DNA of 64,000 bases from Marivita sp. (GCF_022763305.1 NZ_JALEGT010000079.1:62001-126000), one strand, 5' to 3'. Shown: positions 45,058 through 55,618, numbered from the stretch's first letter. Notes: generated by a model not told the origin, from the sequence alone. Translations and numbers: made by a program.

Positions 45058-45444
45058 TCAGAAAAACTCCAAGATGCAGGTCTCGTTCTCGACGCGATAC
45101 GCCTCGAAAAACTGGATGACGTCTTCATTCGCGATGCCGAATTCGGTCTCTTCCTGACTGAAGGAAATCACGATCTGACTGGGCTGCGGCCCGGTTTCCG
45201 CAAGACGCGGCAGGGCAAAGGTTTCGCACAGGTACTGCATGTCGACCTCCACATCCTCGTATTCCCGGCCGTCCTGCCCGATCTCGGGCGCAACGAAGCG
45301 AAAGCGGTAGATCAGCCCGCCGCCCGGCCGGTCCCAGAGCATCTCGTGGAACGTCACCGGCTGGCCCGAGGGCACCGACAGGTCTTCGGCGCACGCGCTG
45401 TGTGCAAGCAGACAACCTGCAGTCAGACATACCAGCGCCCTCAT
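45058..45444 (-). CDS. Secreted DUF6497-like protein
   Basis: The 128-residue protein starts MRALVCLTAGCLLAHSACAEDLSVPSGQPV, with a signal peptide cleaved near ACA-ED. The mature part (VPSGQPVTFHEMLWDRPGGGLIYRFRFVAPEIGQDGREYEDVEVDMQYLCETFALPRLAETGPQPSQIVISFSQEETEFG) resembles DUF6497, a Rhodobacteraceae family with an unknown role. It overlaps the preceding gene by four bases (ATGA), so it shares the pccB transcript. Confidence 0.78.
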   Translation of the reverse strand: MRALVCLTAGCLLAHSACAEDLSVPSGQPVTFHEMLWDRPGGGLIYRFRFVAPEIGQDGREYEDVEVDMQYLCETFALPRLAETGPQPSQIVISFSQEETEFGIANEDVIQFFEAYRVENETCILEFF

Positions 45445-45791
45445 GCCTGCCGCCCCCTCCGCGCCCATGACAGCCAGCGCGACCGCAATTTCGGATCCGT
45501 CAGGACGTCGTCCAAACGATCGGACACCGAAGCTGCTGACCGGCGCTCCGCCAAGCGACCACCGGCCGTGACGCGCATCACATGCTCCAGTCGCTCCACA
45601 CGCACCACGGGCGAAAAGCCCCGCACCCGCTGCAAGGCGCGCCAGACATCCTGCCGAACCTGCCGCGCCAGACGCCCGGCATCACACAAGGGCAGCTCCG
45701 CCGAGACCGACACGTCAAAACGCGCAGGAAGGTGCCGGGCCAAGGTCAGCCCGGTCTCGTCGCGCAGAATGTGCCAGCCGTTACGTGCCAT
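45441..45791 (-). CDS. Hypothetical protein downstream of pccB
   Basis: The 116-residue protein MARNGWHILRDETGLTLARHLPARFDVSVSAELPLCDAGRLARQVRQDVWRALQRVRGFSPVVRVERLEHVMRVTAGGRL is basic, without membrane segments or known motifs. It lies 42 bases after pccB and overlaps the DUF6497 gene by four bases. I recall equivalents in the pcc loci of other Rhodobacteraceae, function unknown. Confidence 0.7.
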   Translation of the reverse strand: MARNGWHILRDETGLTLARHLPARFDVSVSAELPLCDAGRLARQVRQDVWRALQRVRGFSPVVRVERLEHVMRVTAGGRLAERRSAASVSDRLDDVLTDPKLRSRWLSWARRGRQA

Positions 45792-45833
45792 GACTGCCTA
45801 ACTCGTCGGCCGGGCTTCCGCCCGGCATCCCTC

Positions 45834-47366
45834 TTACAGCGGAATGTTGTCGTGCTTCTTCCACGGCATCGACTGCTGCTTCGACCGCAGCGCGGCGAAC
45901 GCCCGGGCGACCCGCTTGCGCGTGCTGCGCGGCTGGATCACCTCGTCGATGAAGCCGCGCTCTGCCGCCACGAACGGATTGGCAAAGCGGTCCTCGTATT
46001 CCTTGGTGTGTGCTGCGATCTTCTCGGCATTGCCCGCATCGGCACGGTGGATGATCTCTGTCGCGCCTTTGGCGCCCATCACGGCGATCTCCGAAGTCGG
46101 CCAGGCATAGTTCACATCCGCGCGCAGATGCTTGGAGGCCATGACCACATAGGCACCACCATAGCTCTTGCGGGTGATGACCGTCACCTTCGGCACTGTC
46201 GCCTCGCCATAGGCAAAGAGCAGCTTCGCGCCGTGCTTGATCACGCCGTTATACTCCTGCGACGTCCCCGGCAGGAAGCCCGGCACGTCCACCAGCGTCA
46301 GGATCGGAATCCCGAAGCAGTCACAGAACCGCACGAACCGCGCGGCCTTGCGGGCCGAGTCGATGTCCAGAACTCCGGCCAGCACCATCGGCTGGTTGGC
46401 CACCACACCCACGGTCTGCCCTTCGAGCCGGATGAACCCGGTGATGATGTTCTTGGCGAAGTCTTCCTGAATCTCGTAGAAATCGCCCTCGTCCGCGATC
46501 TTGAGGATCAGCTCTTTCATGTCATAGGGCGTGTTGGCGTTTTCCGGCACCAGCGTGTCGAGCGATTCCTCCACCCGGTCGACATCATCGAAGAACGGCC
46601 GCGTCGGGCTGGGCTGGCGGTTGTTGAGCGGCAGGAAATCCACCAGACGCCGCACTTCGGCCAGCGCCTCTACATCGTTCTCGAACGCGCCATCGGCAAC
46701 GGACGACTTGCGCGTATGCGTTGTGGCTCCGCCCAGCTCCTCGGCGGTCACATGCTCGTTGGTCACGGTCTTGACCACGTCGGGACCGGTGACGAACATG
46801 TACGAGCTGTCCTTCACCATGAAGATGAAGTCGGTCATCGCGGGGCTGTAGACCGCGCCACCCGCGCAGGGCCCCATGATCACGCTGATCTGCGGCACCA
46901 CGCCCGATGCCATGATGTTGCGCTGGAACACCTCGCCATAGCCCGCAAGGCTGTCCACACCTTCCTGGATGCGCGCCCCACCCGAGTCGTTGATCCCGAT
47001 CACCGGCGCGCCGTTCTGCATTGCCATATCCATGATCTTGCAGATCTTCATCGCGTGGGTGGCCGAGACCGAGCCGCCCAGAACGGTGAAGTCCTGAGAG
47101 AACACATAGACCATGCGGCCATTGATCGTGCCCCAGCCGGTGACCACGCCATCGCCAGCCGGCTTGTTCTTCTGCATGCCGAAGTCGGTGCAACGATGCG
47201 TGACGAACATGTCATATTCTTCAAAGCTGCCCTCGTCGAGCAGCAGCTCGACCCGCTCGCGCGCCGTGAGCTTGCCCCGCGCGTGCTGCGCGTCGATGCG
47301 CGCCTGTCCCCCACCCAGACGGGCATCGGCGCGGCGCGTTTCCAGTTCCTGCAGAATATCTTTCAT
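45834..47366 (-). CDS. pccB: Propionyl-CoA carboxylase beta (carboxyltransferase) subunit
   Basis: The 510-residue protein has the two carboxyltransferase halves: [59 protein letters not shown] and, in the second half, [72 protein letters not shown]. It takes carboxybiotin from PccA and makes methylmalonyl-CoA. TTTGCAAA boxes precede it. Confidence 0.96.
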   Translation of the reverse strand: MKDILQELETRRADARLGGGQARIDAQHARGKLTARERVELLLDEGSFEEYDMFVTHRCTDFGMQKNKPAGDGVVTGWGTINGRMVYVFSQDFTVLGGSVSATHAMKICKIMDMAMQNGAPVIGINDSGGARIQEGVDSLAGYGEVFQRNIMASGVVPQISVIMGPCAGGAVYSPAMTDFIFMVKDSSYMFVTGPDVVKTVTNEHVTAEELGGATTHTRKSSVADGAFENDVEALAEVRRLVDFLPLNNRQPSPTRPFFDDVDRVEESLDTLVPENANTPYDMKELILKIADEGDFYEIQEDFAKNIITGFIRLEGQTVGVVANQPMVLAGVLDIDSARKAARFVRFCDCFGIPILTLVDVPGFLPGTSQEYNGVIKHGAKLLFAYGEATVPKVTVITRKSYGGAYVVMASKHLRADVNYAWPTSEIAVMGAKGATEIIHRADAGNAEKIAAHTKEYEDRFANPFVAAERGFIDEVIQPRSTRKRVARAFAALRSKQQSMPWKKHDNIPL

Positions 47367-47431
47367 GGACCGTCCCTTTGTCGCTTTGCGGCGAACATAC
47401 TGCGGCGCGGCAAGGCCTCAAGCGTAAATGA

Positions 47432-47484
47432 GCAAATTTGCAAACTATGAAAAGACGGCAAGATGCAAACTGCAAACTTGCAAA
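47432..47484. promoter_or_regulatory. PccR-type operator upstream of pccB and the MFS gene
   Basis: The 176-base gap between pccB and the divergent MFS gene holds TTTGCAAA at 47437-47444 (within the palindrome GCAAATTTGC, 47432-47441) and a cluster of TGCAAA units at 47464, 47471 and 47479. PccR in Rhodobacter sphaeroides binds two TTTGCAAA boxes (TTTGCAAA-X4-TTTGCAAA). These variants match the half site but not the exact spacing. Both divergent promoters could be controlled. Confidence 0.75.
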
Positions 47485-47542
47485 TTGTATCGTTACGCCG
47501 TGCAATATGGACAATCTGCACTCTCAGGCGTAGCGATACAGC

Positions 47543-48772
47543 ATGAGTTACGCCTCAAAGGTTCGATTTCTCGACCGCTCCACACCGCCGCATATTGTCA
47601 CACTGATCCTGCTCGCAGGTCTGTCGGCATTGGTGATGAACATCTTCCTGCCGTCGTTGCCCAACATGACGGCCTATTTCCAGACCGAATACTGGCTGAT
47701 GCAACTGTCGGTCGCGGTCTACCTTGGCGTGAACGCGATCCTGCAAATCCTGATCGGCCCGATCTCGGACAAGCTGGGCAGGCGCCCGGTGATCCTGTGG
47801 GGAATCGGCGGGTTCTGCATCGCCACTCTGGGCTGCATCTTCGCGCCCGACATCTACACCTTCCTTGGCTTCCGCATGGCACAGGCCGTCATCGTGACCG
47901 CGATGGTGCTCAGCCGCGCCGTGGTGCGCGATTGCGTCCCGCAGGACCAGGCGGCGTCGATGATCGGATACGTGACGATGGGCATGGCCGTGGTGCCGAT
48001 GATCGGCCCCGCCTTCGGGGGCGTGCTCGATCAGTATTTCGGCTGGCAGGCCAATTTCTGGCTGCTCTTCATCCTTGGCGTCGGCCTGTTCTGGCTCACC
48101 TGGAGCGATCTGGGCGAGACCGCCACCGTCAGCGGGCTCAGCCTGGGCCAGCAATTCGCCCAATATCCCGAATTGCTCGCAAGCCCGCGCTTCTGGGGCT
48201 ATGCAATCGCCTCGGGGATGTCGTCGGGTGCCTTCTTTGCCTATCTCGGCGGCGCGCCGTATGTCGGCACCGAGGTGTTCGGCATGTCCCCCGCCATCCT
48301 CGGATTCTTCTTCGGCGCACCGGCCATCGGCTATTTCCTCGGCAATTTCGTGTCTGGCCGCTTCTCGGCGCGGATCGGGGTGAACCGGATGGTGTTCCTC
48401 GGCACGCTGATCAACTGCCTCGGGATCACCCTGTCGATGCTGGTCTTCTGGCTCGGCCTTGGATCCGAGTGGACGTTCTTCGGCTTCATGACCTTCGTGG
48501 GCCTTGGCAATGGCATGACCATTCCCAACGCCACGGCGGGCATGCTGTCGGTACGCCCGCATCTGGCCGGCACCGCGTCCGGTCTGGGCGGCGCGATCAT
48601 GCTGGGCGGTGGCGCGGGGCTGTCGGCGCTGGCGGGGGCGCTGCTTGTCCCAGGCGCGGGTCCCTGGCCCCTGCTCTGGATCATGCTGGTCACAGCCCTC
48701 TGCGCCGTCGTGGCGATCCGCATGGTGATCTGGCGGGCGCAGCGCCTTGCAGGGCTGGACAGCGCAGGGTGA
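47543..48772 (+). CDS. MFS transporter (Bcr/CflA-like)
   Basis: The 409-residue membrane protein has twelve predicted segments. The family motif A region GPISDKLGRRPVILWGI and motif C-like PMIGPAFGGVLDQYFGWQANF are visible, and the N-terminus IVTLILLAGLSALVMNIFLPSLPNMTAYF fits the Bcr/CflA drug-resistance branch. It sits between pccB and pccR, with PccR-type boxes on both sides, so it is probably part of the propionate-responsive regulon, perhaps exporting an acid. The substrate is unknown. Confidence 0.85.
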   Translation: MSYASKVRFLDRSTPPHIVTLILLAGLSALVMNIFLPSLPNMTAYFQTEYWLMQLSVAVYLGVNAILQILIGPISDKLGRRPVILWGIGGFCIATLGCIFAPDIYTFLGFRMAQAVIVTAMVLSRAVVRDCVPQDQAASMIGYVTMGMAVVPMIGPAFGGVLDQYFGWQANFWLLFILGVGLFWLTWSDLGETATVSGLSLGQQFAQYPELLASPRFWGYAIASGMSSGAFFAYLGGAPYVGTEVFGMSPAILGFFFGAPAIGYFLGNFVSGRFSARIGVNRMVFLGTLINCLGITLSMLVFWLGLGSEWTFFGFMTFVGLGNGMTIPNATAGMLSVRPHLAGTASGLGGAIMLGGGAGLSALAGALLVPGAGPWPLLWIMLVTALCAVVAIRMVIWRAQRLAGLDSAG

Positions 48773-48773
48773 A

Positions 48774-48811
48774 TTTGCAAACTCGGCCCTGACAGGCTGC
48801 AAAGCTGCAAA
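48774..48811 (+). promoter_or_regulatory. PccR-type boxes upstream of pccR
   Basis: TTTGCAAA at 48774-48781 starts two bases after the MFS stop. TGCAAA units follow at 48798-48803 and 48806-48811, just before the pccR start at 48824. The arrangement suggests autoregulation of pccR, as described for PccR-type regulators. Confidence 0.7.
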
Positions 48812-48823
48812 CCCGAGGACGGC

Positions 48824-50221
48824 ATGCCCACCCAGAAACTCTATGCCGGGGCCAAACTGCGCGAGATCCGCACGCGCCTCGGCATCACCCAGCGCGATTT
48901 CGCTGCCAAGCTGGGTCTTTCCCTGCCCTATCTGAACCAGATGGAGAACAACAAGCGCCCGCTATCGACGACAGTCGTGCTGGCACTGGCGCAGGAATTC
49001 GGCGTCGATGTCACCGAGCTGGGCCAGGGCGATGCGGAACGCATGATCTCGGACATGCGCGAAGCGCTCGCCGATCCGATCTTTGCGGACGCCGCACCGC
49101 CGATTGCCGATCTGCGCCTGACGGCATCGAACGCGCCAGGCTTGGCGCGGGCCTTTCTGGAACTGCACCGCGCCTATCGGCAGACCCATGAGCGTCTTGC
49201 CTCGCTGGACGAGGCTTTGGGCCGCGAAGGCGCGCAGCTGCAACCCTCGCCCTGGGAAGAGGTGCGCGACTTCTTCCATTACTGCGACAACTACATCGAC
49301 GCAGTGGACAAGGCCGCCGAACACGTGGCCACCAAGCTGACAGGCACCGACCGCGTGCGCGCCGCCATTCGCGGGTTGGAAAACGAAGGCCTGCAGGTGC
49401 GCTTTGCCAACGTGCCCGACCTGCGCCGCTTTGATGAGCTTCGGCAGGAACTCACGCTCTCGTCATTGGCGGCCCCCGAGACACAGACTTTCCAGATGAT
49501 GCTGCAACTCGCGCTGACGCGGCATGGCAAGCTGCTGGATGCGACGCTCGATCTGGGGCGGTTTCAATCTGACGCGGCACGGGACATCGCAAGGCTGGGG
49601 CTGGCGAACTACTTTGCCGGGGCTGCCGTGATGCCCTATGGCCAATTCCTGCAGGCGGCCCATGACACGCGGCACGATCTTGAACTGATGGCGCGGCGCT
49701 TCGGGGCGTCCATCGAACAGGTCGCGCATCGCCTCTCGACGCTGCAACGGCCCGGAGCCAAGGGCATCCCGTTCTTTTTTGTCCGCGTCGATCAGGCGGG
49801 CACGATCACCAAGCGTCATTCCGCCACGCGGCTGCAATTCGCCCGCTTCGGCGGGGCTTGTCCCTTGTGGAACGTACATCGCGCCTTCGAGACACCGGGG
49901 CGGTTCCTGCGCCAATTGGCGGAAACACCGGACGGGGTGCGCTATATCAGCCTCGCGCGGGATGTGTCCAAGACGGGCGGGCATTTCGGCGCGCCGGTGC
50001 GGCGATACGCGATTGCTTTGGGATGTGAGGTCAAACATGCCGGCGCGCTGGTCTATGCCGATGGGCTCGACCTTACCCGGGATGGGGCGTTCGAGCCGAT
50101 CGGGATTTCCTGCCGCATCTGCGAGCGGTCGAACTGTCATCAAAGGTCCGTCCCGCCCCTTGAGCGGAAGCTGACGATCCAGACGCATCGGCGGGGAATC
50201 CTGCCGTATGAGTTGAGTTGA
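48824..50221 (+). CDS. pccR: Propionyl-CoA regulator PccR (ScfR family, XRE HTH)
   Basis: The 465-residue protein has an N-terminal XRE-type helix-turn-helix (LREIRTRLGITQRDFAAKLGLSLPYLNQMENNKRPLSTTVV) followed by a long ligand domain of the short-chain acyl-CoA regulator (ScfR) family, and four Cys near residues 410-440 (FEPIGISCRICERSNCHQRSVPPLERKLTIQTHRRGILPYEL). The CRIC...C pattern and the domain size match PccR. PccR of R. sphaeroides controls propionyl-CoA assimilation. The genes around it (pccA, pccB, scpA) fit exactly. Confidence 0.92.
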   Translation: MPTQKLYAGAKLREIRTRLGITQRDFAAKLGLSLPYLNQMENNKRPLSTTVVLALAQEFGVDVTELGQGDAERMISDMREALADPIFADAAPPIADLRLTASNAPGLARAFLELHRAYRQTHERLASLDEALGREGAQLQPSPWEEVRDFFHYCDNYIDAVDKAAEHVATKLTGTDRVRAAIRGLENEGLQVRFANVPDLRRFDELRQELTLSSLAAPETQTFQMMLQLALTRHGKLLDATLDLGRFQSDAARDIARLGLANYFAGAAVMPYGQFLQAAHDTRHDLELMARRFGASIEQVAHRLSTLQRPGAKGIPFFFVRVDQAGTITKRHSATRLQFARFGGACPLWNVHRAFETPGRFLRQLAETPDGVRYISLARDVSKTGGHFGAPVRRYAIALGCEVKHAGALVYADGLDLTRDGAFEPIGISCRICERSNCHQRSVPPLERKLTIQTHRRGILPYELS

Positions 50222-50227
50222 GCGCGG

Positions 50228-50267
50228 GCGATGCGGCGACGCATCGCGTGTTTCCGTTGACGGAAAC
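50228..50267. repeat. Composite palindrome, single copy after pccR (opposite orientation)
   Basis: Palindrome B (GCGATGCG at 50228-50235, CGCATCGC at 50240-50247, with a G replacing T in the GTCGAC core at 50236) comes first, six bases after the pccR stop. Palindrome A (GTTTCCGTTGACGGAAAC, the reverse complement of the array copy) follows at 50250-50267. Centre spacing is 21 bp. The order from the gene is again stop, B, A. Confidence 0.75.
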
Positions 50268-50268
50268 A

Positions 50269-50285
50269 CTGGGGCTCTGCCCCAG
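50269..50285. terminator. Hairpin between pccR and ampD with a recurring Rhodobacteraceae motif
   Basis: CTGGGGC (50269-50275) pairs with GCCCCAG (50279-50285) around TCT, followed by ACCCCGAAGTATTTTG. I recall GGGGCTCTGCCCC...GTATTTT blocks as frequent intergenic sequences in Rhodobacteraceae. It lies between convergent genes and could terminate pccR transcription. Confidence 0.5.
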
Positions 50286-50314
50286 ACCCCGAAGTATTTT
50301 GAAACCAGAGAAGA

Positions 50315-51010
50315 TCAGGACGCGGCGACAGGCCAGCGATCGGCGAGATTGGCCATGATCGCACGGTCGCTGTCGTCGTGCGGGCCTGTCACGCCGGGGC
50401 GGAAGCGCAGGCGGAAGCTGTGCAGGAGTGTGTCAAACGGCACATCGGCGGTGTAGCCGAAACGGCGCGCGTTTTCAGTGAAATCGCCATCGCCCTGTGC
50501 GTCCGGCCAGATGGCCAGACCCTGCCGGGCAAGGCGTTGCCAGTCAAAGCGCGGGCCGGGGTCGATCTTGCGGCCCGGCGCCATGTCGGAATGGCCGATC
50601 ACGCGCTCCGGCGGGATGGCGTGGCGCTCCATGATGCCCGCGACCAGAGCGTCGAGCGCGTCCATCTGCTTGGCGGCAAAGGGCGTGCTGCCGGTGTTGG
50701 CGATCTCGATGCCGATGGAGCGGGAATTGACATCTGTCACCGGCCCCCACGCCCCTGCTCCGGCATGCCAGGCGCGGTCCGCCTCGTCGACAAGGTGCCA
50801 GACCCTGCCATCCGGTGCGATCACGTAATGGGCCGAGACCTGAGCGTCGGCATGGCAGAGCCAGTCGCGCGCCTTTTCGGCGCAGTCCATGGCAGTGTAG
50901 TGCAGGACGATCAGGTCAGGCCACGCACCGTCGCGGCGCGGCCCGCAATTTGGCGAGGGATGCCAGAGCGGCGTCAGTTGCGCACCGCGCGGAACGGGGC
51001 CGGATCCCAA
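50315..51010 (-). CDS. N-acetylmuramoyl-L-alanine amidase (AmpD/amidase_2)
   Basis: The 231-residue enzyme shows an amidase_2 zinc site: VLHYTAM near the N-terminus, RAWHAGAG, then VIGHSDMAPGRKIDPGPRF, which carries the His and Asp residues of AmpD-type enzymes. It would cut the bond between MurNAc and L-Ala in recycled muropeptides. The start is uncertain: TTG 51010 is the farthest start, overlapping the lipoprotein stop by 37 bases. The reading frame from QLTPLWHPSPNCGPR is clearly coding. Confidence 0.85.
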   Translation of the reverse strand: MGSGPVPRGAQLTPLWHPSPNCGPRRDGAWPDLIVLHYTAMDCAEKARDWLCHADAQVSAHYVIAPDGRVWHLVDEADRAWHAGAGAWGPVTDVNSRSIGIEIANTGSTPFAAKQMDALDALVAGIMERHAIPPERVIGHSDMAPGRKIDPGPRFDWQRLARQGLAIWPDAQGDGDFTENARRFGYTADVPFDTLLHSFRLRFRPGVTGPHDDSDRAIMANLADRWPVAAS

Positions 51011-51681
51011 CCACAGGCAAAACCGTCCCCATCGGGATCGAGGTTCTGGCGGTCGCGCTCGGGGCCACCATTGGCGAGGAATTCCTCCTGCGCCAGATCC
51101 GCGGACGCAAACGCCGCGCAGTTGCGCAGGTGCCGGTTTTCCGTGGCAAAGGCCGAGCGGCGGTAGATCGGCGCGCCCTTGGGATTGTTGGTCTGCAGCG
51201 CATAGGCCACGATGTTGGGCGTGTTGGTGCCGGGACGCGTCGGCAGGGCCTCGGGCGCGATGATCTGATAGCGCGCGCGGTTCTGCGCGATGAGTGCGGC
51301 ATCGCCTTCGATGCTGCGGGTGTTGGAGACCGCGTCGAAATCGTTTTCCGCCGAAATCCCGGCGGCGTTCTCCACGATCTGCGGGGCCGGGTTGCCGGGA
51401 GATGCCTGCACCGGGTCAATCCCGGAATTGGCGCGCCGTGCCTCGAGATCGGCCGCATCGAGCGGGCCTGTGGCGGACAGGGGCGCTCCCGTCACGGTTG
51501 GAGGTGCGCCGATGGTGGTGGGCGCCGCGCGCCCTTCGAGCACCGCATCGCGACGCTGCTGGTAGCCGTCGATGCGGTCGAAGCCCACGGCGCTGTCGGG
51601 AATGCTGGGGCTGCAGGCGGTGACCGCCACAAGGGCGGCGCCCGCGACCCACGCCCGGATGATGCGATGTTTCTGGTTCAT
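50974..51681 (-). CDS. Lipoprotein with Excalibur-type calcium-binding motif
   Basis: The 235-residue product starts MNQKHRIIRAWVAGAALVAVTACSPS, with lipobox VTAC at Cys23. A low-complexity Pro/Ala/Gly region follows, and the C-terminus holds NRHLRNCAAFASADLAQEEFLANGGPERDRQNLDPDGDGFACGWDPAPF, which includes the DPDGDGFACGWDP loop of the Excalibur domain. Such domains bind calcium and are found on envelope proteins. It overlaps ampD and lies 23 bases after gatA. Confidence 0.8.
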   Translation of the reverse strand: MNQKHRIIRAWVAGAALVAVTACSPSIPDSAVGFDRIDGYQQRRDAVLEGRAAPTTIGAPPTVTGAPLSATGPLDAADLEARRANSGIDPVQASPGNPAPQIVENAAGISAENDFDAVSNTRSIEGDAALIAQNRARYQIIAPEALPTRPGTNTPNIVAYALQTNNPKGAPIYRRSAFATENRHLRNCAAFASADLAQEEFLANGGPERDRQNLDPDGDGFACGWDPAPFRAVRN

Positions 51682-51704
51682 GTCCTGCCTCGTTCGGCGC
51701 GAAA

Positions 51705-53188
<1,484 letters not shown>

Positions 53189-53189
<1 letters not shown>

Positions 53190-53476
53190 TATTCCACCAC
53201 CTTCGGCACGGCGAAAAAGCCCTCGCGGGCGTCGGGGGCGTTGGCGAGAACCTTGTCCTGCATGCCCCCATCGGTGACGCCGTCCTTGCGTCGCTTGAGG
53301 CGCATCGGCTCGACGCTGACCATCGGCTCCACGCCCTCGACATCGACCTCGTTCAGCTGCTCAATGAAGCCGAGAATATTGCTGAATTCCTGTGCCAGTG
53401 CGGGCAGCGCGTCCTCTTCGACGCGGATGCGCGCGAGCTTGGCCACGCGGGCGGCGGTTTCGATATCAATGGACAT
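53189..53476 (-). CDS. gatC: Aspartyl/glutamyl-tRNA amidotransferase subunit C
   Basis: The 95-residue protein [54 protein letters not shown] has the GatC family pattern, then [38 protein letters not shown]. It stabilises GatA. It overlaps gatA by one base, and both are on the same strand. Confidence 0.96.
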
Positions 53477-53578
53477 GCGGCGGGGTCCCCCCGAGTTTGC
53501 GGTCTGCGGATCTGTCGCTGCGTTTAGCCCCAGCAGGGCAAGGGTTCAAGTGGCGCGACCGCCGCTTCAACCTCCCGT

Positions 53579-53600
53579 GACCGGATGGCACGGTCCGGTC
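53579..53600. terminator. Hairpin between the sensor kinase and gatC
   Basis: GACCGGA (53579-53585) pairs with TCCGGTC (53594-53600) around an 8-base loop, 16 bases from the kinase stop on the minus strand. No T-run follows, so it is a weak terminator candidate. Confidence 0.4.
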
Positions 53601-53616
53601 GTCGAAATGTTGGTGA

Positions 53617-54789
53617 CTACGGCTCGGGTGCCTCGAAAACGGACAGTGGCAGGGTCAGCCTGTGGGCAACACCCGAGCGGCGCCAATCGCTGTTCAGGCT
53701 GCCATTCATCTGGCGCGCGACGGTAACGTCGATCAGGCGGCTGCCAAAGCCGGTTTCGGTCGGGGCAGCGGCAATGTCGGGCCCGCCCTCTTCGCTCCAG
53801 TTGAGGCCGACATGATCGCCGTCGATCTGGCCGGTGATCGTGACGATGCCATCCGGGCAGGACAGCGCGCCGTATTTCGCGGCATTGGTGGCGAGTTCAT
53901 GGAGCACGAGCGCAATATCGGTGATCGCGCGTCCTGACAGGTGCAGGTCCGGAAGATCCAGACCCAACTGCGCGGACCCGTTGGACAGATGCGGCTGCAC
54001 GATGCGGGTGATGAGGTCCTCAAGCGCGAGGCTTTGCGCATCCGTGCGCCCATCTGCCAGTGACGGGCTGACCATCGAATGCGCAAGATCGAGCGCTGCC
54101 AGCCGCCCCTGAAGCACGCGCGCCATGTCGGCGGGGGTGTCCACCGTGCGCGAGGTCAGCGCGATCATGCCACCCACCACCGAAAACAGGTTCTTGACCC
54201 TGTGGTTCATCTCGCGCGCAAGCGTCTGCATCGCGTCACGTTCGCGGCGGAGATGCAGTTCGGTTTCAAGCATCGCGGCCAGATCGGACAGTATCTCGAC
54301 ATCCTTGTCCGTCCAGTCGCGCGGGGCGGTGTCGATGGCGCAGAACGACCCGATCGGCTCTCCGGTGGGGGCGTGGATCGGCACTCCCAGATAGGCGATC
54401 ACACCCAGGTCCGAAATCGCCATGTTGCTGGTCAGAAGGGGATGCGCACGCGCATCGGACACCGCAAGAGTGCGGTCATGTGCGACCACATACTGACAGA
54501 AGGAGTGACTGAGCGGCGTTTCGCGGTCCGCTGCCACATCTGACGGCAGCCCGCATTGCGCCTTGAAGAACTGCCGTTCCGCATCGACGAAAGAGGCCAG
54601 ACCGATCGGCACCCCCAGAAAGGTCGTTGCAAGCCGTGCGGCGCGGTCGAAAATCTCTTCGGGCGGCGTCTCCATCACCCCGGCATCCGCAAGCGCGGAC
54701 AGACGCGCCCGGTCCGAGAGGCGGGCCTCGTGATCCGGCAAGGGATCGGTCGGAAACTGTGTCACGCCGTTTGATTTCTGCATGTTCAT
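53617..54789 (-). CDS. HWE-type sensor histidine kinase with GAF domain
   Basis: The 390-residue protein (MNMQKSNGVTQFPTDPLPDHE) has a GAF domain at about residues 25-170 (FLGVPIGLASFVDAERQFFKAQCGLPSDVAADRETPLSHSFCQYV) and an HWE/HisKA_2-type dimerisation segment with EMNHRVKNLFSVVGGMIAL, putting the phospho-acceptor at His196. The ATPase domain follows with LVLHELATNAAKYGAL and GFGSRLIDVTVARQMNGSL. No membrane segment is seen, so it senses an internal signal. No response regulator lies beside it. A GTG or TTG start further upstream (to 54945) is less likely than ATG 54789. Confidence 0.87.
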   Translation of the reverse strand: MNMQKSNGVTQFPTDPLPDHEARLSDRARLSALADAGVMETPPEEIFDRAARLATTFLGVPIGLASFVDAERQFFKAQCGLPSDVAADRETPLSHSFCQYVVAHDRTLAVSDARAHPLLTSNMAISDLGVIAYLGVPIHAPTGEPIGSFCAIDTAPRDWTDKDVEILSDLAAMLETELHLRRERDAMQTLAREMNHRVKNLFSVVGGMIALTSRTVDTPADMARVLQGRLAALDLAHSMVSPSLADGRTDAQSLALEDLITRIVQPHLSNGSAQLGLDLPDLHLSGRAITDIALVLHELATNAAKYGALSCPDGIVTITGQIDGDHVGLNWSEEGGPDIAAAPTETGFGSRLIDVTVARQMNGSLNSDWRRSGVAHRLTLPLSVFEAPEP

Positions 54790-54982
54790 GCGCCCTGCCC
54801 CCGCTGACGCGACCTGTGCTGTGCCGTGTACTGAACCTCGCCGGAACCCACCCCTGAGCACCGGCACTCCGATCGGACCGGGAACGCGCATCACGCCCCA
54901 AGCCGTTTCAAAGCCCGATGATAACGTCCAATGCTGGGCAGGCAAAGCCGAATGTCATAATGGCGCAGGAAATCGCCGGATT

Positions 54983-55618
54983 TCAGCGGCTTGCGAGTGT
55001 CAGCTCGAACTGACAGGTGGAGTGACCGGGCAATGCGCAACAGGCCGTTTCGCGACACCGAGCGCGCGGGTGAACGAGTTTGCGGTAGAGATGTTCGAAC
55101 ACCGCCGCATGCCAGTGGCAGAGCGGCACATCGCTGTGTTCGCCCTGCACGATGGGATTGTGCGCGATGTCGAACCGCCACGGGCTTATCGCCGTGAACG
55201 CGCCCGACCCGGCAAAGGTCCAGGCGTGTTTGCGGATTGCACTGGACAGGGCCCGTGCCGCCAGAGGGGCTGGAAGACCCTTCAGGATCAGTTGCGCCGG
55301 TCGCGGAATGCGATGGGCCAGAATGTACTCTGCCGTGGCGCGCCCGGCCCAAGCCGCCAGTTCCGGGGCAAGGTCCGGCTCATCCCGGCGCAGCACCTGA
55401 TGCAGCCGCGCGGCATCGCCTTCGGGGATCATCTGGGTACCGTCGGGCACCTCGAAAACCCCCGCTTCGGCCAGCATCTGCACCACCCGCGCCTCGCCGC
55501 CGATCCGTTCGATCTGCGGCAGAAGCTGCAGGATGGCGTTGGGCCCGATCAGCGCGCCGCGATGGCCGGTTGCGCGGGCATCCTCAGACGTCCTCCATTT
55601 GCTGCGATCCCCCTCCAC
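54983..55618 (-). CDS. bchJ: Bacteriochlorophyll biosynthesis protein BchJ (V4R domain)
   Basis: The 211-residue protein carries a C-terminal V4R domain with the Cys/His cluster [41 protein letters not shown]. An N-terminal region [30 protein letters not shown] matches BchJ. BchJ was first described as a 4-vinyl reductase, and later work suggests a helper role in tetrapyrrole flow instead. The frame begins at GTG 55618 within bchE, an overlap of 35 bases that indicates translational coupling. The start is uncertain because no good ATG precedes the conserved part. Confidence 0.85.
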   Translation of the reverse strand: MEGDRSKWRTSEDARATGHRGALIGPNAILQLLPQIERIGGEARVVQMLAEAGVFEVPDGTQMIPEGDAARLHQVLRRDEPDLAPELAAWAGRATAEYILAHRIPRPAQLILKGLPAPLAARALSSAIRKHAWTFAGSGAFTAISPWRFDIAHNPIVQGEHSDVPLCHWHAAVFEHLYRKLVHPRARCRETACCALPGHSTCQFELTLASR

